From the NCBI GenBank assembly GCA_009594995.1, contig VOPR01000055.1, forward strand, positions 1 to 64,000: a stretch of 64,000 nt of DNA. Direction: 5' to 3'. Positions 8,261 to 15,662 of this stretch are shown piece after piece. Below the pieces are notes generated by a model. It was not told where the DNA came from. It did not search any database and saw nothing but the letters and a program-made list of their open reading frames with translations. Numbering within the stretch: position 1 is the stretch's first letter; each line of letters begins with the position of its first letter. A program made the translations under genes and the position numbers. Source of the DNA: Nitrospira sp. (lineage in GTDB: Bacteria; Nitrospirota; Nitrospiria; Nitrospirales; Nitrospiraceae).

Positions 8261-8679
8261 AATAGCTCCTTGTTGGTAGACGCGTATGTGCGCGGTACGG
8301 CGCGCGCAGGTTGAGATCCCTGATGCAACGCTCGCCAGTAGGCGCAGAAGCTTTCGATCGTTGGGAAATCCTGTTGAAGCTTCTGGCTCATCCCATAGGC
8401 ATATACAGCGAGAGGTTCATCCGTGATGCGGCTGATGGCTTCATCTGTCCAAGGCTTCGTTCGGAGCGATGCCTCCAGGCTTTGACGTTTGGCGTTGAAA
8501 GATTCGCGTAAGGAGGTCAAGCGTTGCTCTTCTTTTAGGTGCTGAGCAATCGCCGCCGGAATTGGCCTGGCACGCCGTTTCAGCAGCTCAGGCCCGATGG
8601 TCCCGACCATGGTTCTGGTAATCCGGTCGATGATGGGGCTGAACCGTTCTGCGATTCTGGAGTATGTTTTTTCGTCCAC
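8257..8679 (-). CDS. Hypothetical protein, 140 residues
   Basis: Not recognised. The start chosen is GTG 8677-8679 (MDEKTYSRIAERF), because a strong GGAGGAG lies 6 bases upstream and it removes a 43-bp overlap with the preceding gene. The protein is helical and charged (RITRTMVGTIGPELLKRRAR, EEQRLTSLRESF) with an aromatic C-terminal part (FPTIESFCAYWRALHQ). Position between packaging and replication-like genes suggests a phage accessory protein. Confidence 0.55.
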   Translation of the reverse strand: MDEKTYSRIAERFSPIIDRITRTMVGTIGPELLKRRARPIPAAIAQHLKEEQRLTSLRESFNAKRQSLEASLRTKPWTDEAISRITDEPLAVYAYGMSQKLQQDFPTIESFCAYWRALHQGSQPARAVPRTYASTNKELL

Positions 8680-8708
8680 AGTATCTCCTCCGCCGATCCC
8701 CCTCAGAT

Positions 8709-9332
8709 TTATTGAAGCTCGGTGAACACCGTTCCCACGTGTCGCCGCCACAGCTGTAGCAGGTGGTTCACTTCGCCACGCGGAGTGCTCAGCCCTTCCC
8801 AGGCAGTGGGCTTGTTGACCTTCAGCAGCAATTCCTTATCGGTGACGGCGGCTGCCAGGGCTTGTTTTTGCGCGTGAAGGTGGAGGGCGTGGAGCTGGTC
8901 ATTGATGTTCAAGGCTTCGTCAAGCAGTTCCACCAGACGGATAGTCGCGCGTTCATAGACAGGCACCAGGCCTTGTGCCACGTGGAACTTTGCATCAGAC
9001 TCGGCCTGCACCAGAAGCGGCGCCAATTTCTTTTGAGCCATTTCGATCGCCGCGAGATTGTCCTGCAGCTCTCTTGCTTCCCGCTCATAGCCAGCAATGC
9101 AGCCTTGAAGGGTATGTTGGTCGCTCGCCGGCAGCTCTTCCAGCAAGATAGCGGCACGGTACGCAAGTAAATCTGCCTGGCTTGAACGGATCAGATCGGC
9201 GAGTTCTGCCTGTCGCTGGTGGTGTTGGGCGGCGCGTTCTGAAAGCTGTGCGGCTTTCTGCTGAACCGCGATCAATGCGGAGCTTTTGCGGTAGTCGAGA
9301 TGTAAAGCTTCTTGGACATCCATGTGATGCAT
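8709..9332 (-). CDS. Hypothetical coiled-coil protein
   Basis: 207 residues, almost entirely Ala/Gln/Leu/Glu-rich helix (AAQLSERAAQHHQRQAELAD, YEREARELQDNLAAIEMAQ), so a long coiled coil is likely up to about residue 170. No signal peptide or catalytic motif is visible. It starts at MHHMDVQ; the second Met is an alternative. It belongs to the run of minus-strand genes between the replication-like gene and the terminase. Confidence 0.55.
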   Translation of the reverse strand: MHHMDVQEALHLDYRKSSALIAVQQKAAQLSERAAQHHQRQAELADLIRSSQADLLAYRAAILLEELPASDQHTLQGCIAGYEREARELQDNLAAIEMAQKKLAPLLVQAESDAKFHVAQGLVPVYERATIRLVELLDEALNINDQLHALHLHAQKQALAAAVTDKELLLKVNKPTAWEGLSTPRGEVNHLLQLWRRHVGTVFTELQ

Positions 9333-9341
9333 TCTCCCTGG

Positions 9342-9617
9342 TTATGTGTTCGTGATTGCCGCTGTTCGCTGTGTTTTCAGTGAGGGCCAGCCGCCAGAGC
9401 TACGCCTGGCCCTCACTGGCCCGGCGCCGTGACGACCGCTCAACCACGGTGCGCGGAGCCGGATGTCTAAATCTGAGAGCATCAGTTCGCTCTCGGTGAG
9501 ATCGACCGTTTCGAATGGCTGATCGTTCGTGAAATGCGCCGAAAGTTGTCGACGGAATTGAGCAACGACCTGATGTGAAGAAATGTTCTGTTGGTTGCTC
9601 AATGCAGTCTCCGACAT
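9342..9617 (-). CDS. Hypothetical protein, 91 residues
   Basis: Not recognised. The N-terminal 60 residues look ordered (HQVVAQFRRQLSAHF, then an acidic LTESELMLSDLDIRL). The last 30 are Arg/Gly/Ser-rich with direct-repeat-like DNA at about 9390-9425 (the motif AGCTACGCCTGGCCCTCACTG partly recurs). The start overlaps the upstream gene by 19 bp. The C-terminus may have been altered by that small repeat. Confidence 0.4.
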   Translation of the reverse strand: MSETALSNQQNISSHQVVAQFRRQLSAHFTNDQPFETVDLTESELMLSDLDIRLRAPWLSGRHGAGPVRARRSSGGWPSLKTQRTAAITNT

Positions 9618-10189
9618 AGTTCTTTAAGCGTTGATCCCATGGGCGTGAACTCTTCCACCTCGTGCAGATGTGGAGGTAAATCTTCTTCTCGCTTCGCCCT
9701 ACCAACGGCATTTCTCGCCGGGCCTCGTTCTTGCTCCGGAGTTCCGGATCTTAAGATTTCTTTATCCTCTCTTCGGTTCGGATGGGTAGGAAAGGGAATG
9801 TTAGGATAGGAGGGAGCCTTGCTTGTCCCTTCACTCACTCCGTTCGTGTCCTCTTTTGCATCCCGCCGCTTGTGATATTTCCAGTAGTTGGGCGATTCAA
9901 GAACCGATATAGATCCATCCGGGTCTTGTTCTTTAACTGACAACCACCCTTTCTTGGTCATCCAAAGAACCGACGCAGAGACTTTCTTCGGGTAAAGTCG
10001 GACCTTTCTAGAAATGGTTCCGATCCAATCTCCATTGAGTCTCCAGTGATTCTCCGTTCGATCTAGGATGGCAAGCACCTCCAGCCAAATCCGAATGGCG
10101 CGATCACCAAACTCCTCGGTGAACGCCCACAACTCCGCATCGTCGTTTAGATCTCTTGAAACAGGGTGCCACCGCTTGGGAGATGGCAT
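9599..10189 (-). CDS. Replication-initiator-like winged-helix protein
   Basis: 196 residues from ATG 10187-10189, which overlaps the upstream stop (TAATG). The first 110 residues (AELWAFTEEFGDRAIRIWLE, then WIGTISRKVRLYPKKVSASV and KKGWLSV) resemble the N-terminal winged-helix domain of phage replication organizers that test each helix-turn segment against DNA. A polar, Pro-rich linker follows. The function is inferred from this pattern and from gene position after a small HTH regulator. A longer upstream extension is Arg/His/Pro-rich and is rejected as non-coding. Confidence 0.5.
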   Translation of the reverse strand: MPSPKRWHPVSRDLNDDAELWAFTEEFGDRAIRIWLEVLAILDRTENHWRLNGDWIGTISRKVRLYPKKVSASVLWMTKKGWLSVKEQDPDGSISVLESPNYWKYHKRRDAKEDTNGVSEGTSKAPSYPNIPFPTHPNRREDKEILRSGTPEQERGPARNAVGRAKREEDLPPHLHEVEEFTPMGSTLKELCRRLH

Positions 10190-10401
10190 TATTGTCCCCC
10201 TGCCTGTAAGCGCATTCGATCCTCCGCAAGGTGTTCTCTTTCCAGCCGTAGTCGCTCCACGTCGCCGCGTTTGAACAATCGTATGCGCCCGCAGCGCATG
10301 GCAGATAACACGCCTCGCTTCTCCAGGGCGCGAAGGTGTTCTGCGCTCATAGCGAGGATGCGTGAAGCCGGGCCTATGGTGATGAGGTCTTCGTGTTCCA
10401 T
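10189..10401 (-). CDS. Small MerR/AlpA-type HTH regulator
   Basis: 70 residues. A compact HTH (LITIGPASRILAMSAEHLRA, then EKRGVLSAMRCGRIRLFKRGDVERL) is a textbook MerR/excisionase-type fold with a tail coiled coil. It begins the presumed early transcript, immediately upstream of the replication-like gene with a 1-bp TAATG overlap. It could be a Cox/Xis-like regulator of the phage module. Confidence 0.7.
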   Translation of the reverse strand: MEHEDLITIGPASRILAMSAEHLRALEKRGVLSAMRCGRIRLFKRGDVERLRLEREHLAEDRMRLQAGGQ

Positions 10402-10482
10402 GCTTCTGAACTATAGAAGCCTGCGGAAACGAATACCCGGACAAGTCCTAGCGGTGGGGTGTCCGTTATTGAAATGAAAATG

Positions 10483-11136
10483 TCAGTGCGGTGTTCTTGA
10501 GGGTTTCAGCAGATTTTCGACATGAGATGGGGCTATTTTGTGCAGAGATCCGAGAATAAAGGCATTTAGGCGTCCCTGGGTGGAGCAGTCCTCAATCGAA
10601 TGTGTCTGGGAGTTAATCTTGTATTCGGCTTTGATTGCTTTTGGGTATCGGCAAGTGCACAAGAACACTCCAATGGCCTCGATGATCGCATCGGAATGGG
10701 TTTTAACCCAAATCCGGCGTTTTGACCTGTCCTTCCACGGAAAGGGATGGTTCATGATGTACCAACCAAATACATCGCGCTGACGACAGAGAGTGGATCT
10801 GTGATGGGCTGGGTGTCTTGCGGTCCGACGCTGGGCGATTTGCTCAATCTCATACGCAATGAGCGCTTTTGTTTTTCGCTCGAGTCCTTCGTCTTCCTCG
10901 TAACGTGCTCGATAATGGTGAAAGTGCCACTCCCTAGCAGCCATCTGTTGCAAGAGAATCTCGATTTCTCTCGACCCCACTGGGTCGAGAGCCTTAAATC
11001 GGAACAAGAGTGCATTCACGATCTCTATCAAAATATCGGCGGTTTGGGGTATTGGCCAACCGCGTGTCTCGTAGAAGCATTCGAGCCATTCTTCTCGATT
11101 GGGAGTGAGTGGGCGGGATTTGGTATGTCTTCCCAT
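10483..11136 (-). CDS. Hypothetical protein, 217 residues
   Basis: Not recognised. It is soluble, basic, and rich in Trp, Tyr and His (EWLECFYETRGWPIPQTADIL, FHHYRARYEEDEG, FGWYIMNHPFPWKDRSKRR). It has two Cys (LCTCRYPKAIKAEY) but no clear metal motif. The DNA is more AT-rich than the terminase genes. It lies alone between the early phage genes and the second module and may mark the joint between them. Confidence 0.55.
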   Translation of the reverse strand: MGRHTKSRPLTPNREEWLECFYETRGWPIPQTADILIEIVNALLFRFKALDPVGSREIEILLQQMAAREWHFHHYRARYEEDEGLERKTKALIAYEIEQIAQRRTARHPAHHRSTLCRQRDVFGWYIMNHPFPWKDRSKRRIWVKTHSDAIIEAIGVFLCTCRYPKAIKAEYKINSQTHSIEDCSTQGRLNAFILGSLHKIAPSHVENLLKPSRTPH

Positions 11137-11196
11137 ATAGTCTCTTTTTTCGATACGAACTCAAATCAGAACTGAGTCAATTTTTATGCTCGCCTC

Positions 11197-12087
11197 TCAG
11201 GTTGAACTTGCATCCTGATCCGTCAAATCGGCTGCCATTTCTGCTCCTAGGCGCTGGAATTCGGCGATCAACTCGGCCACTTCACTCGCAACATCCACCG
11301 CAAATACTCCCGCAATCAGCTTTAGTCCCGTTATGAGAAGCCGGGCAGATTCGACCAGCTCCGGACGCAAGTCTCTATCGTCCACTGGGCCCCAGTTGAA
11401 ACCTCGGATTTGGTCTTTTGGGTCATAGTCAAATAGGGCTTCTATTGAATTTGGTGCGGAATGCACATCGGCTGAATACAGTCTATATTGCGCATTGTAA
11501 AGGTCTTCCATCCCCACGTTCTTGGCTAAACCTTTTACATTTACCTCAGGTTGACCTTTTAGGCGTTCTTTAATCTCCTGAATAAGGTCATCTGCCAAAG
11601 TGCTCTTGAACTCATTAAAGTCCGGACTACTGGAAGCTTTAATGCCCTTGATGAGCTTGAGTCGTTCTCGCTCGGATATGAGGATATAGGCTTTTAAAAA
11701 CTCTTCTGATTTGCAAATATTGGCTAGGGTGATTGAGCACTCTAAAGCTATTCTCAGCAATGAACGTGCTTGTGATGCGATGCCCCGTTCCAACAGAAGA
11801 ACAGCCGTCTCGGTGTCAGCAAGCAGTTTCAAGAATAGGCCTGCAGAAAAAACTTCCTGGCCATCCTTGTTGTGGACCTGCAGTTTATATTTGGTGGCGT
11901 GACAACACCTCACAGCTTTCTCAATCAATGCAAATTGGGCTGCGTACTTCTCCCTGAACATAACTCTATGGTTCGCCACGTCAGGAGAGAGAAGCCCGAG
12001 TTCGTCTAAGCTCATGGTGAGTCTTTCGTTCTGAAGTTGCTTTTGCGCCGCTCTAGATTGCCGCGTTGGCGCGTGATTTTCTTGCAT
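11197..12087 (-). CDS. DUF5677-like protein
   Basis: About 296 residues. The helical core matches the DUF5677 pattern: LLLERGIASQARSLLRIALE, then a long helix (LKAYILISERERLKLIKGI) and a late YSADVHSAPN segment with a conserved-looking His. Members are found in mobile islands and are poorly characterised; some are suspected of roles in phage defence. The start overlaps the upstream 81-residue gene by 35 bp; MSLDELG is an alternative start that removes the overlap. It is the last gene of the int2 operon. Confidence 0.6.
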   Translation of the reverse strand: MQENHAPTRQSRAAQKQLQNERLTMSLDELGLLSPDVANHRVMFREKYAAQFALIEKAVRCCHATKYKLQVHNKDGQEVFSAGLFLKLLADTETAVLLLERGIASQARSLLRIALECSITLANICKSEEFLKAYILISERERLKLIKGIKASSSPDFNEFKSTLADDLIQEIKERLKGQPEVNVKGLAKNVGMEDLYNAQYRLYSADVHSAPNSIEALFDYDPKDQIRGFNWGPVDDRDLRPELVESARLLITGLKLIAGVFAVDVASEVAELIAEFQRLGAEMAADLTDQDASST

Positions 12088-12298
12088 GCATATCTTGCGT
12101 CGCCTTGCGGATGAGCTGGTCAGTGTAGCTCAAGTAGAGACCAATGATAACGGATGCGTCTTCACACTCTTTCTCTGTGCTATCCACCAATCGATCACGG
12201 AGGTTCCTCAGGCTCACTTGGGCCAATTCGAAGTTTGACAAAATGCCTCGAAGATCACCAACGGGAACATCGCACGAGAGGCTCAGGAGGTCGCTCAT
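12053..12298 (-). CDS. Hypothetical helical protein, 81 residues
   Basis: Not recognised. Two long helices are likely (LRGILSNFELAQVSLRNLRD, then ECEDASVIIGLYLSYTDQLI). The ATG overlaps the stop of int2 (ATGA), and the downstream DUF5677 gene overlaps its end. It is thus locked between the integrase and the DUF5677 gene, so the three are probably translated from one message. Confidence 0.55.
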   Translation of the reverse strand: MSDLLSLSCDVPVGDLRGILSNFELAQVSLRNLRDRLVDSTEKECEDASVIIGLYLSYTDQLIRKATQDMHARKSRANAAI

Positions 12299-13491
12299 TG
12301 TCGGGCTCCTTTCAGTTGTAGGGGAGGGACCATTGTTGTGAAGATGATTCGATTTTGTGTCTCGGAATTCTCACGCCACCAGGGCTGTAATTGATTACGC
12401 TCTGTGCAACCTGTTGGCACCAGGCACGGGTTCAACTCGCGCACTCGCTCGTCTTTCGCTGCCTCTCTGAATCGCTCCATGACCGTCTCTTCCAGCGTCG
12501 TCACCGCCTTGCGCAGCTTCGTTTTCCAATCGTGGATGTAGAGTTCCCCCGTGCCGGGCAGCTTGTGCCCGAGCAGCTTTTCGATCGTCGCGTATTCGAC
12601 ACCCGCCTCGCCGAGCCACGTCGCCGCCGTATGCCGGAGATCGTGAAAGTGGAGATCCTGCACCCCCGCGCGCGCACAGGCTTCCATCCAGCGATGTTTG
12701 AAACTCCCCGCGTCTTTCCACTGAGAGAAATACCGGCCCCCGATGCGCGGCTGCTCCCCCCGGAGAAAGTGCAGCGCCAAGGGCGAGAGCGGCAATTCTT
12801 TCGGCACCCCTTTCAACTTGCTCCCCGGCGCCGGGATCATCCAGACCCCATCACCGCGTTCAATCACCCACTCGTGATGGACGGCGATCAGCTTCGCCTC
12901 CCGCAACGTCGTCAGCAGCGCCAGCATCATGACTCGCTGCACCGCAGGCCCCGCGGCGCGATAGATGCGGAACAGCTCCCAGCCCTCGGCCACCCGCTCG
13001 CGCTTCGCCCCTGATGGCACATCCATCGACAGCAGGCGATTCTTGTCGAGATCCTCGTTCGCCACGGCATAATTGAGCAACCCCAGCAACACCCCGCATT
13101 CCCGCTCGATCGTGCCGTCGGCCGCCCCCTGCGTGCGACGATGGGCCACGTAAGCGATGCCATCCTCCAGCTTCAACGAGCGCAACGCACGCAGGCCGAG
13201 AAACGGCACCAGGTGCCGATGCAGAATCGTAGTCGGGCGATCCAGCGCCCGCAGGCCCTTGCTCTGTAGCTTCGCAAGATACTTCGGTGTGAACTCTGCC
13301 AGCGTCAGCCCCTGCGCACCAGACGGCGGCCCGATCCGCGACTGCACCGTCTCCATAATCTGCAGCACGGCCTCCTGCTCCTGATCGCGCGTCAGGTTGT
13401 AGCCGAGCACCGGGCGATACCGGACCCCGCGATACCGGAAGAACAGGTCGGAGCGCAGGCCCCGCGGCGTCATGGTGCGGGAGATTTTCAC
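12295..13491 (-). CDS. int: Second tyrosine recombinase, int2
   Basis: 398 residues from GTG 13489-13491. This start overlaps the upstream stop (GTGA), has AAGGA nine bases before it, and aligns with int1 (VKISRTMTPRG against MAYTINKRRTQKG; both continue with YRPxLGYxL). Catalytic residues are visible: Arg in LREAKLI, HDLRHTAATW, LLGH and Tyr in GELYIHDW. The C-terminus holds an RELNPCL motif equivalent to the tRNA-encoded tail of int1, followed by 34 further residues and a stop. A 77-residue longer reading frame from ATG 13563 is less likely. Residual activity is plausible because no catalytic residue is lost. Confidence 0.88.
   Translation of the reverse strand: MKISRTMTPRGLRSDLFFRYRGVRYRPVLGYNLTRDQEQEAVLQIMETVQSRIGPPSGAQGLTLAEFTPKYLAKLQSKGLRALDRPTTILHRHLVPFLGLRALRSLKLEDGIAYVAHRRTQGAADGTIERECGVLLGLLNYAVANEDLDKNRLLSMDVPSGAKRERVAEGWELFRIYRAAGPAVQRVMMLALLTTLREAKLIAVHHEWVIERGDGVWMIPAPGSKLKGVPKELPLSPLALHFLRGEQPRIGGRYFSQWKDAGSFKHRWMEACARAGVQDLHFHDLRHTAATWLGEAGVEYATIEKLLGHKLPGTGELYIHDWKTKLRKAVTTLEETVMERFREAAKDERVRELNPCLVPTGCTERNQLQPWWRENSETQNRIIFTTMVPPLQLKGARQ
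12421..12441 (+). repeat. Diverged att/T-arm-like segment inside int2
   Basis: These 21 bases match 18 of 21 positions of the T-arm part of the island's att core (17-37), in the same codon phase of the integrase. The T-stem can no longer pair, so this is not part of a tRNA gene. It probably marks an attP-like core of int2 or shared coding ancestry with int1. Confidence 0.5.
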
Positions 13492-13718
13492 TTCGGCAAG
13501 TCCTTCTTTCGAGAGGTTCTCCGCCGAGTCGACCTGTACCGATCGAACAGCCATAAGGCACAAATAGAAATGTCCATGATCAGCGCAATGCGGCGATCCT
13601 CCTCGCTTCCGGATCCAGTCAACAGCATGGCATTGCTAGACAGAAGCAACCACAATCCCCATAGAATAGCGCCGACATAAGCGATCGTTACTAGAGGGAT
13701 GAGAATAATCGACCACAT
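13488..13718 (-). CDS. Small membrane protein
   Basis: 76 residues with two hydrophobic segments (IILIPLVTIAYVGAILWGLW and, weaker, ALIMDISICALWLF) and a very basic tail (RSTRRRTSRKKD). It is probably inner-membrane. Its stop overlaps the chosen int2 start (GTGA). It is placed between an HTH gene and an integrase gene; the role is unknown. Confidence 0.5.
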   Translation of the reverse strand: MWSIILIPLVTIAYVGAILWGLWLLLSSNAMLLTGSGSEEDRRIALIMDISICALWLFDRYRSTRRRTSRKKDLPK

Positions 13719-13720
13719 CG

Positions 13721-14002
13721 TTATCTTTTCCCCCCAATCGCAAAAAGCGGGCTTCGATGTTGTACGATGTGTCCGCTCGTCGGCTGGGGAGACGAATTCC
13801 CCTTCGTTGCTGGTTTCACCGCTAGGCAGCTCGGCGTTCTATTTTGGCCTCCCTGCTTTCGGCTCATCACATACGCCTCCAGATCGCTCAGATCGTAGCG
13901 AAGCTGCCCGCCCACATAGGCTCGTAGAATGGGCAGCCGGCGCACCGTGCGTGGGCTTATTTTCAGCATTTCCGCGGTTTCGATGAGGGTCAGCAGTGTC
14001 AT
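13721..14002 (-). CDS. HTH protein next to int2, excisionase-like
   Basis: 93 residues. The N-terminal 50 form an AlpA/excisionase-type HTH (LIETAEMLKISPRTVRRLP, then a GGQLRYDLSDLEAYV recognition/wing part). The rest is polar and Ser/Pro-rich. It overlaps the upstream gene by 4 bp (ATGA). With int2 two genes downstream this mirrors the HTH-int1 pair at the left end, so it could be the cognate Xis. Confidence 0.7.
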   Translation of the reverse strand: MTLLTLIETAEMLKISPRTVRRLPILRAYVGGQLRYDLSDLEAYVMSRKQGGQNRTPSCLAVKPATKGNSSPQPTSGHIVQHRSPLFAIGGKR

Positions 14003-14193
14003 GCGCCCACCTCTCTTTTTGCTGCCTTCTCGATGTGCTCCAGTTTTGTCCGGATGAGCGCAAGAACGCCGGTCACTTCAGGCATCTCGGGATATGTCTG
14101 CCAGGCTGCACGGAGAACTGCTTGTGTCTCGTGGATCTCGCTCAAGAGGTGCTCGTCCTGTGGCCGGTGGGGTGTTAGGTGGCTCATGTTCAC
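13999..14193 (-). CDS. Small hypothetical protein, 64 residues
   Basis: Not recognised. It is helical and charged (EIHETQAVLRAAWQTYPEMP, then GVLALIRTKLEHIEKAAKRE). Both ends overlap neighbours by 4 bp (ATGA), which supports it as a real gene in the int2 operon. Confidence 0.5.
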   Translation of the reverse strand: MNMSHLTPHRPQDEHLLSEIHETQAVLRAAWQTYPEMPEVTGVLALIRTKLEHIEKAAKREVGA

Positions 14194-14567
14194 CGTCCTT
14201 TCTTTGGCGTCGGTGTTTGATGGGCGGTCAGGAGCGGATGCTCAATCAGCGGGCCCCAGTGAAGTTTCTGGAATTCTCCTTCACAGCTGTGTAGGTCGCG
14301 GGCGGCGTCGATCTCGGCCCAGCATTCTCCGAGTGTGCTCATTGCTGCGTCGAGGAAGTGCAGGGCTTTGCGTTTTGTGGAGAAGGGCCCATAGAGCCGT
14401 GGAAAGAGGCCGGTTACCGCGAAACGACAGTACCAGATCCGTCGACCTTTGGGCGTCATCGCTGGCAGGAACCAATCTTCGGTTGGATAGGCTTCAAGGT
14501 GGCTTATTCGCTGGGGCTGTTGTCGTTTTGGTTTGGCTGGATGCATGAGCGTGAGTGCCGTGGTCAT
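14190..14567 (-). CDS. Hypothetical protein, 125 residues
   Basis: Not recognised. The start is ATG 14565-14567, preceded by AGGAGG seven bases away. The middle part has an aromatic, basic character (DWFLPAMTPKGRRIWYCRF, then LYGPFSTKRKALHFLDAAM) that suggests a small beta-alpha domain. It overlaps the next gene by 4 bp. Confidence 0.55.
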   Translation of the reverse strand: MTTALTLMHPAKPKRQQPQRISHLEAYPTEDWFLPAMTPKGRRIWYCRFAVTGLFPRLYGPFSTKRKALHFLDAAMSTLGECWAEIDAARDLHSCEGEFQKLHWGPLIEHPLLTAHQTPTPKKGR

Positions 14568-14619
14568 AAAGACACCTCCTGGTTTAATTGGGCCGTTCCC
14601 TACAGGACTGATGCTGGTG

Positions 14620-15198
14620 CTACTCCTCTGAACCTCGTGAAAGACTAGTTTTGTTGAGTGGCGGCCGAAGGGCGGCGATCCACTGCGCTTCAACGCGAAG
14701 CAGTTCGGATTCCGGCACTGGCATGAAAAGGACGCGCTCCCATCGTTTTCCGCTCTGGGAGTGCTGCGCCAGTCGCGAAGGGAGGTGTCGGGATTGGCCG
14801 ACATACGCCACGGCTCCGGCTACGATCAAGAAATACACGCACGGTGGAATATCGAGGGCTGGGCAATCGCAAAGCCGGTCTTGGACAGCTGCTAATGCCA
14901 CTGGAATAGGCTGGGTGAGCGGCCTCTGAACGATCGGTCGGAGGTTCAGCGGTAGGGGCGCACCTTCGCACATCACCGTTAGATGCTGCCGAACGTATCG
15001 CTTGAGTGTGGCTGGGCAGAACAGTGGTTCTCCGCCATCGATTCGGAAGTGGGGGAGGAGCATGGCTTCGGCAAGCTCGCGAATTCTGCCAACAGACAGC
15101 CGGACTTGTTCTGCGACCTCCTGAGCCGTTTTGAGACTGGTGAGAGAAGGACCCTCGACCGCGCCGCTGATGTTCTGCAACGCCCCCAAAGTTCCCAT
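14620..15198 (-). CDS. GIY-YIG nuclease-domain protein with N-terminal HTH
   Basis: 192 residues. The C-terminal 75 show a GIY-YIG fold: VYF and AYVGQS as the two signature strands, then Arg in PSRLAQH, Glu in VEAQWIAAL and Asn in RPPLN. The N-terminal part (TAQEVAEQVRLSVGRIRELA, then HFRIDGGEPLF) is a small MerR-like HTH. The domain pair suggests a DNA-binding single-domain nuclease, perhaps targeting incoming or phage DNA. It lies in the int2 operon, 52 bp upstream of the 125-residue gene. Activity is inferred only. Confidence 0.7.
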   Translation of the reverse strand: MGTLGALQNISGAVEGPSLTSLKTAQEVAEQVRLSVGRIRELAEAMLLPHFRIDGGEPLFCPATLKRYVRQHLTVMCEGAPLPLNLRPIVQRPLTQPIPVALAAVQDRLCDCPALDIPPCVYFLIVAGAVAYVGQSRHLPSRLAQHSQSGKRWERVLFMPVPESELLRVEAQWIAALRPPLNKTSLSRGSEE

Positions 15199-15220
15199 TC
15201 GATCGACTCCTTTTTTCTGA

Positions 15221-15370
15221 CTATGAGCGTTTCTGCTCGTCCCGTTTCTGAAACTCGCGTTCCAGCAGACTGCGAATGAAACCGCTTGAAGTGGTGCCTT
15301 GCTTTCGCAACGCGTCGAGCTTTGCCTTGATTGCCTGGGGGATCTGAATCAAGAGTTTCACCATGGCCAT
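15221..15370 (-). CDS. Small ribbon-helix-helix protein, 49 residues
   Basis: Starts at ATG 15368-15370 (MAMVKLLIQIPQAIKAKLD) and ends LLEREFQKRDEQKRS. The pattern of a short beta strand, a helix (QAIKAKLDALRKQG) and a second helix (SGFIRSLLEREF) is a typical RHH/CopG regulator. It is the first gene of the minus-strand operon and faces a divergent gene across an inverted repeat, so autoregulation at 15397-15420 is likely. Confidence 0.7.
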   Translation of the reverse strand: MAMVKLLIQIPQAIKAKLDALRKQGTTSSGFIRSLLEREFQKRDEQKRS

Positions 15371-15396
15371 AGAGGAGGTCCTACCTTTCGCCATTA

Positions 15397-15420
15397 ATAT
15401 AGATCTCCATATATCTATAT
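15397..15420. promoter_or_regulatory. Inverted repeat operator in the divergent intergenic region
   Basis: Arms ATATAGAT (15397-15404) and ATCTATAT (15413-15420) are perfect complements around 8 bp. The site lies between the divergent RHH gene (start 15370) and the small regulator-TIR pair (start 15480). It is the obvious candidate for an RHH-bound operator controlling both directions. The surrounding 100 bp are AT-rich, as promoters would be. Confidence 0.55.
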
Positions 15421-15479
15421 GTCAATGCATATTGTTGACTAGGTACGTGGGCGCAGTCAGAATGCCGTCCGAGGTGATA

Positions 15480-15662
15480 ATGAAAAGTCAGGAAAAAGCA
15501 GAAAAACCGAGGAAAACCTTTGGACTGAGCTTGAACCGCGAGCTGATGCTGGAGATTCAGCACCTCGCTTTGGATCAGGACAGGTACGTGAACGAGCTGT
15601 TGGAAGAGGCGGCGCGGGATCTACTAAGGAAATATCGAGATGTAAGGAAAGTGAGTAAATAA
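15480..15662 (+). CDS. Small regulator/antitoxin-like protein coupled to the TIR gene
   Basis: 60 residues from ATG 15480 (MKSQEKAEKPRKTFGLSLNR), chosen because GAGGTG lies just upstream. The pattern (KTFGLSLNRELMLEIQHLAL, then RYVNELLEEAARDLL) looks like a ribbon-helix-helix protein. Its TAA shares an A with the next ATG (TAATG), so translation of the TIR-like gene is tightly coupled. It may repress the pair or neutralise the effector. An upstream ATG at 15363 would add 39 residues spanning the operator and is unlikely. Confidence 0.6.
   Translation: MKSQEKAEKPRKTFGLSLNRELMLEIQHLALDQDRYVNELLEEAARDLLRKYRDVRKVSK

Noticed and set aside
12421..12441. T-arm-like segment as part of a real tRNA gene
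   Set aside because: The T-stem does not pair and there is no acceptor, anticodon arm or CCA around it; it is coding DNA of int2.
12860..13561. 233-residue overlapping frame in the int2 region
   Set aside because: Gly/Arg/Ala-rich out-of-frame reading; the int2 frame carries all catalytic motifs of tyrosine recombinases.
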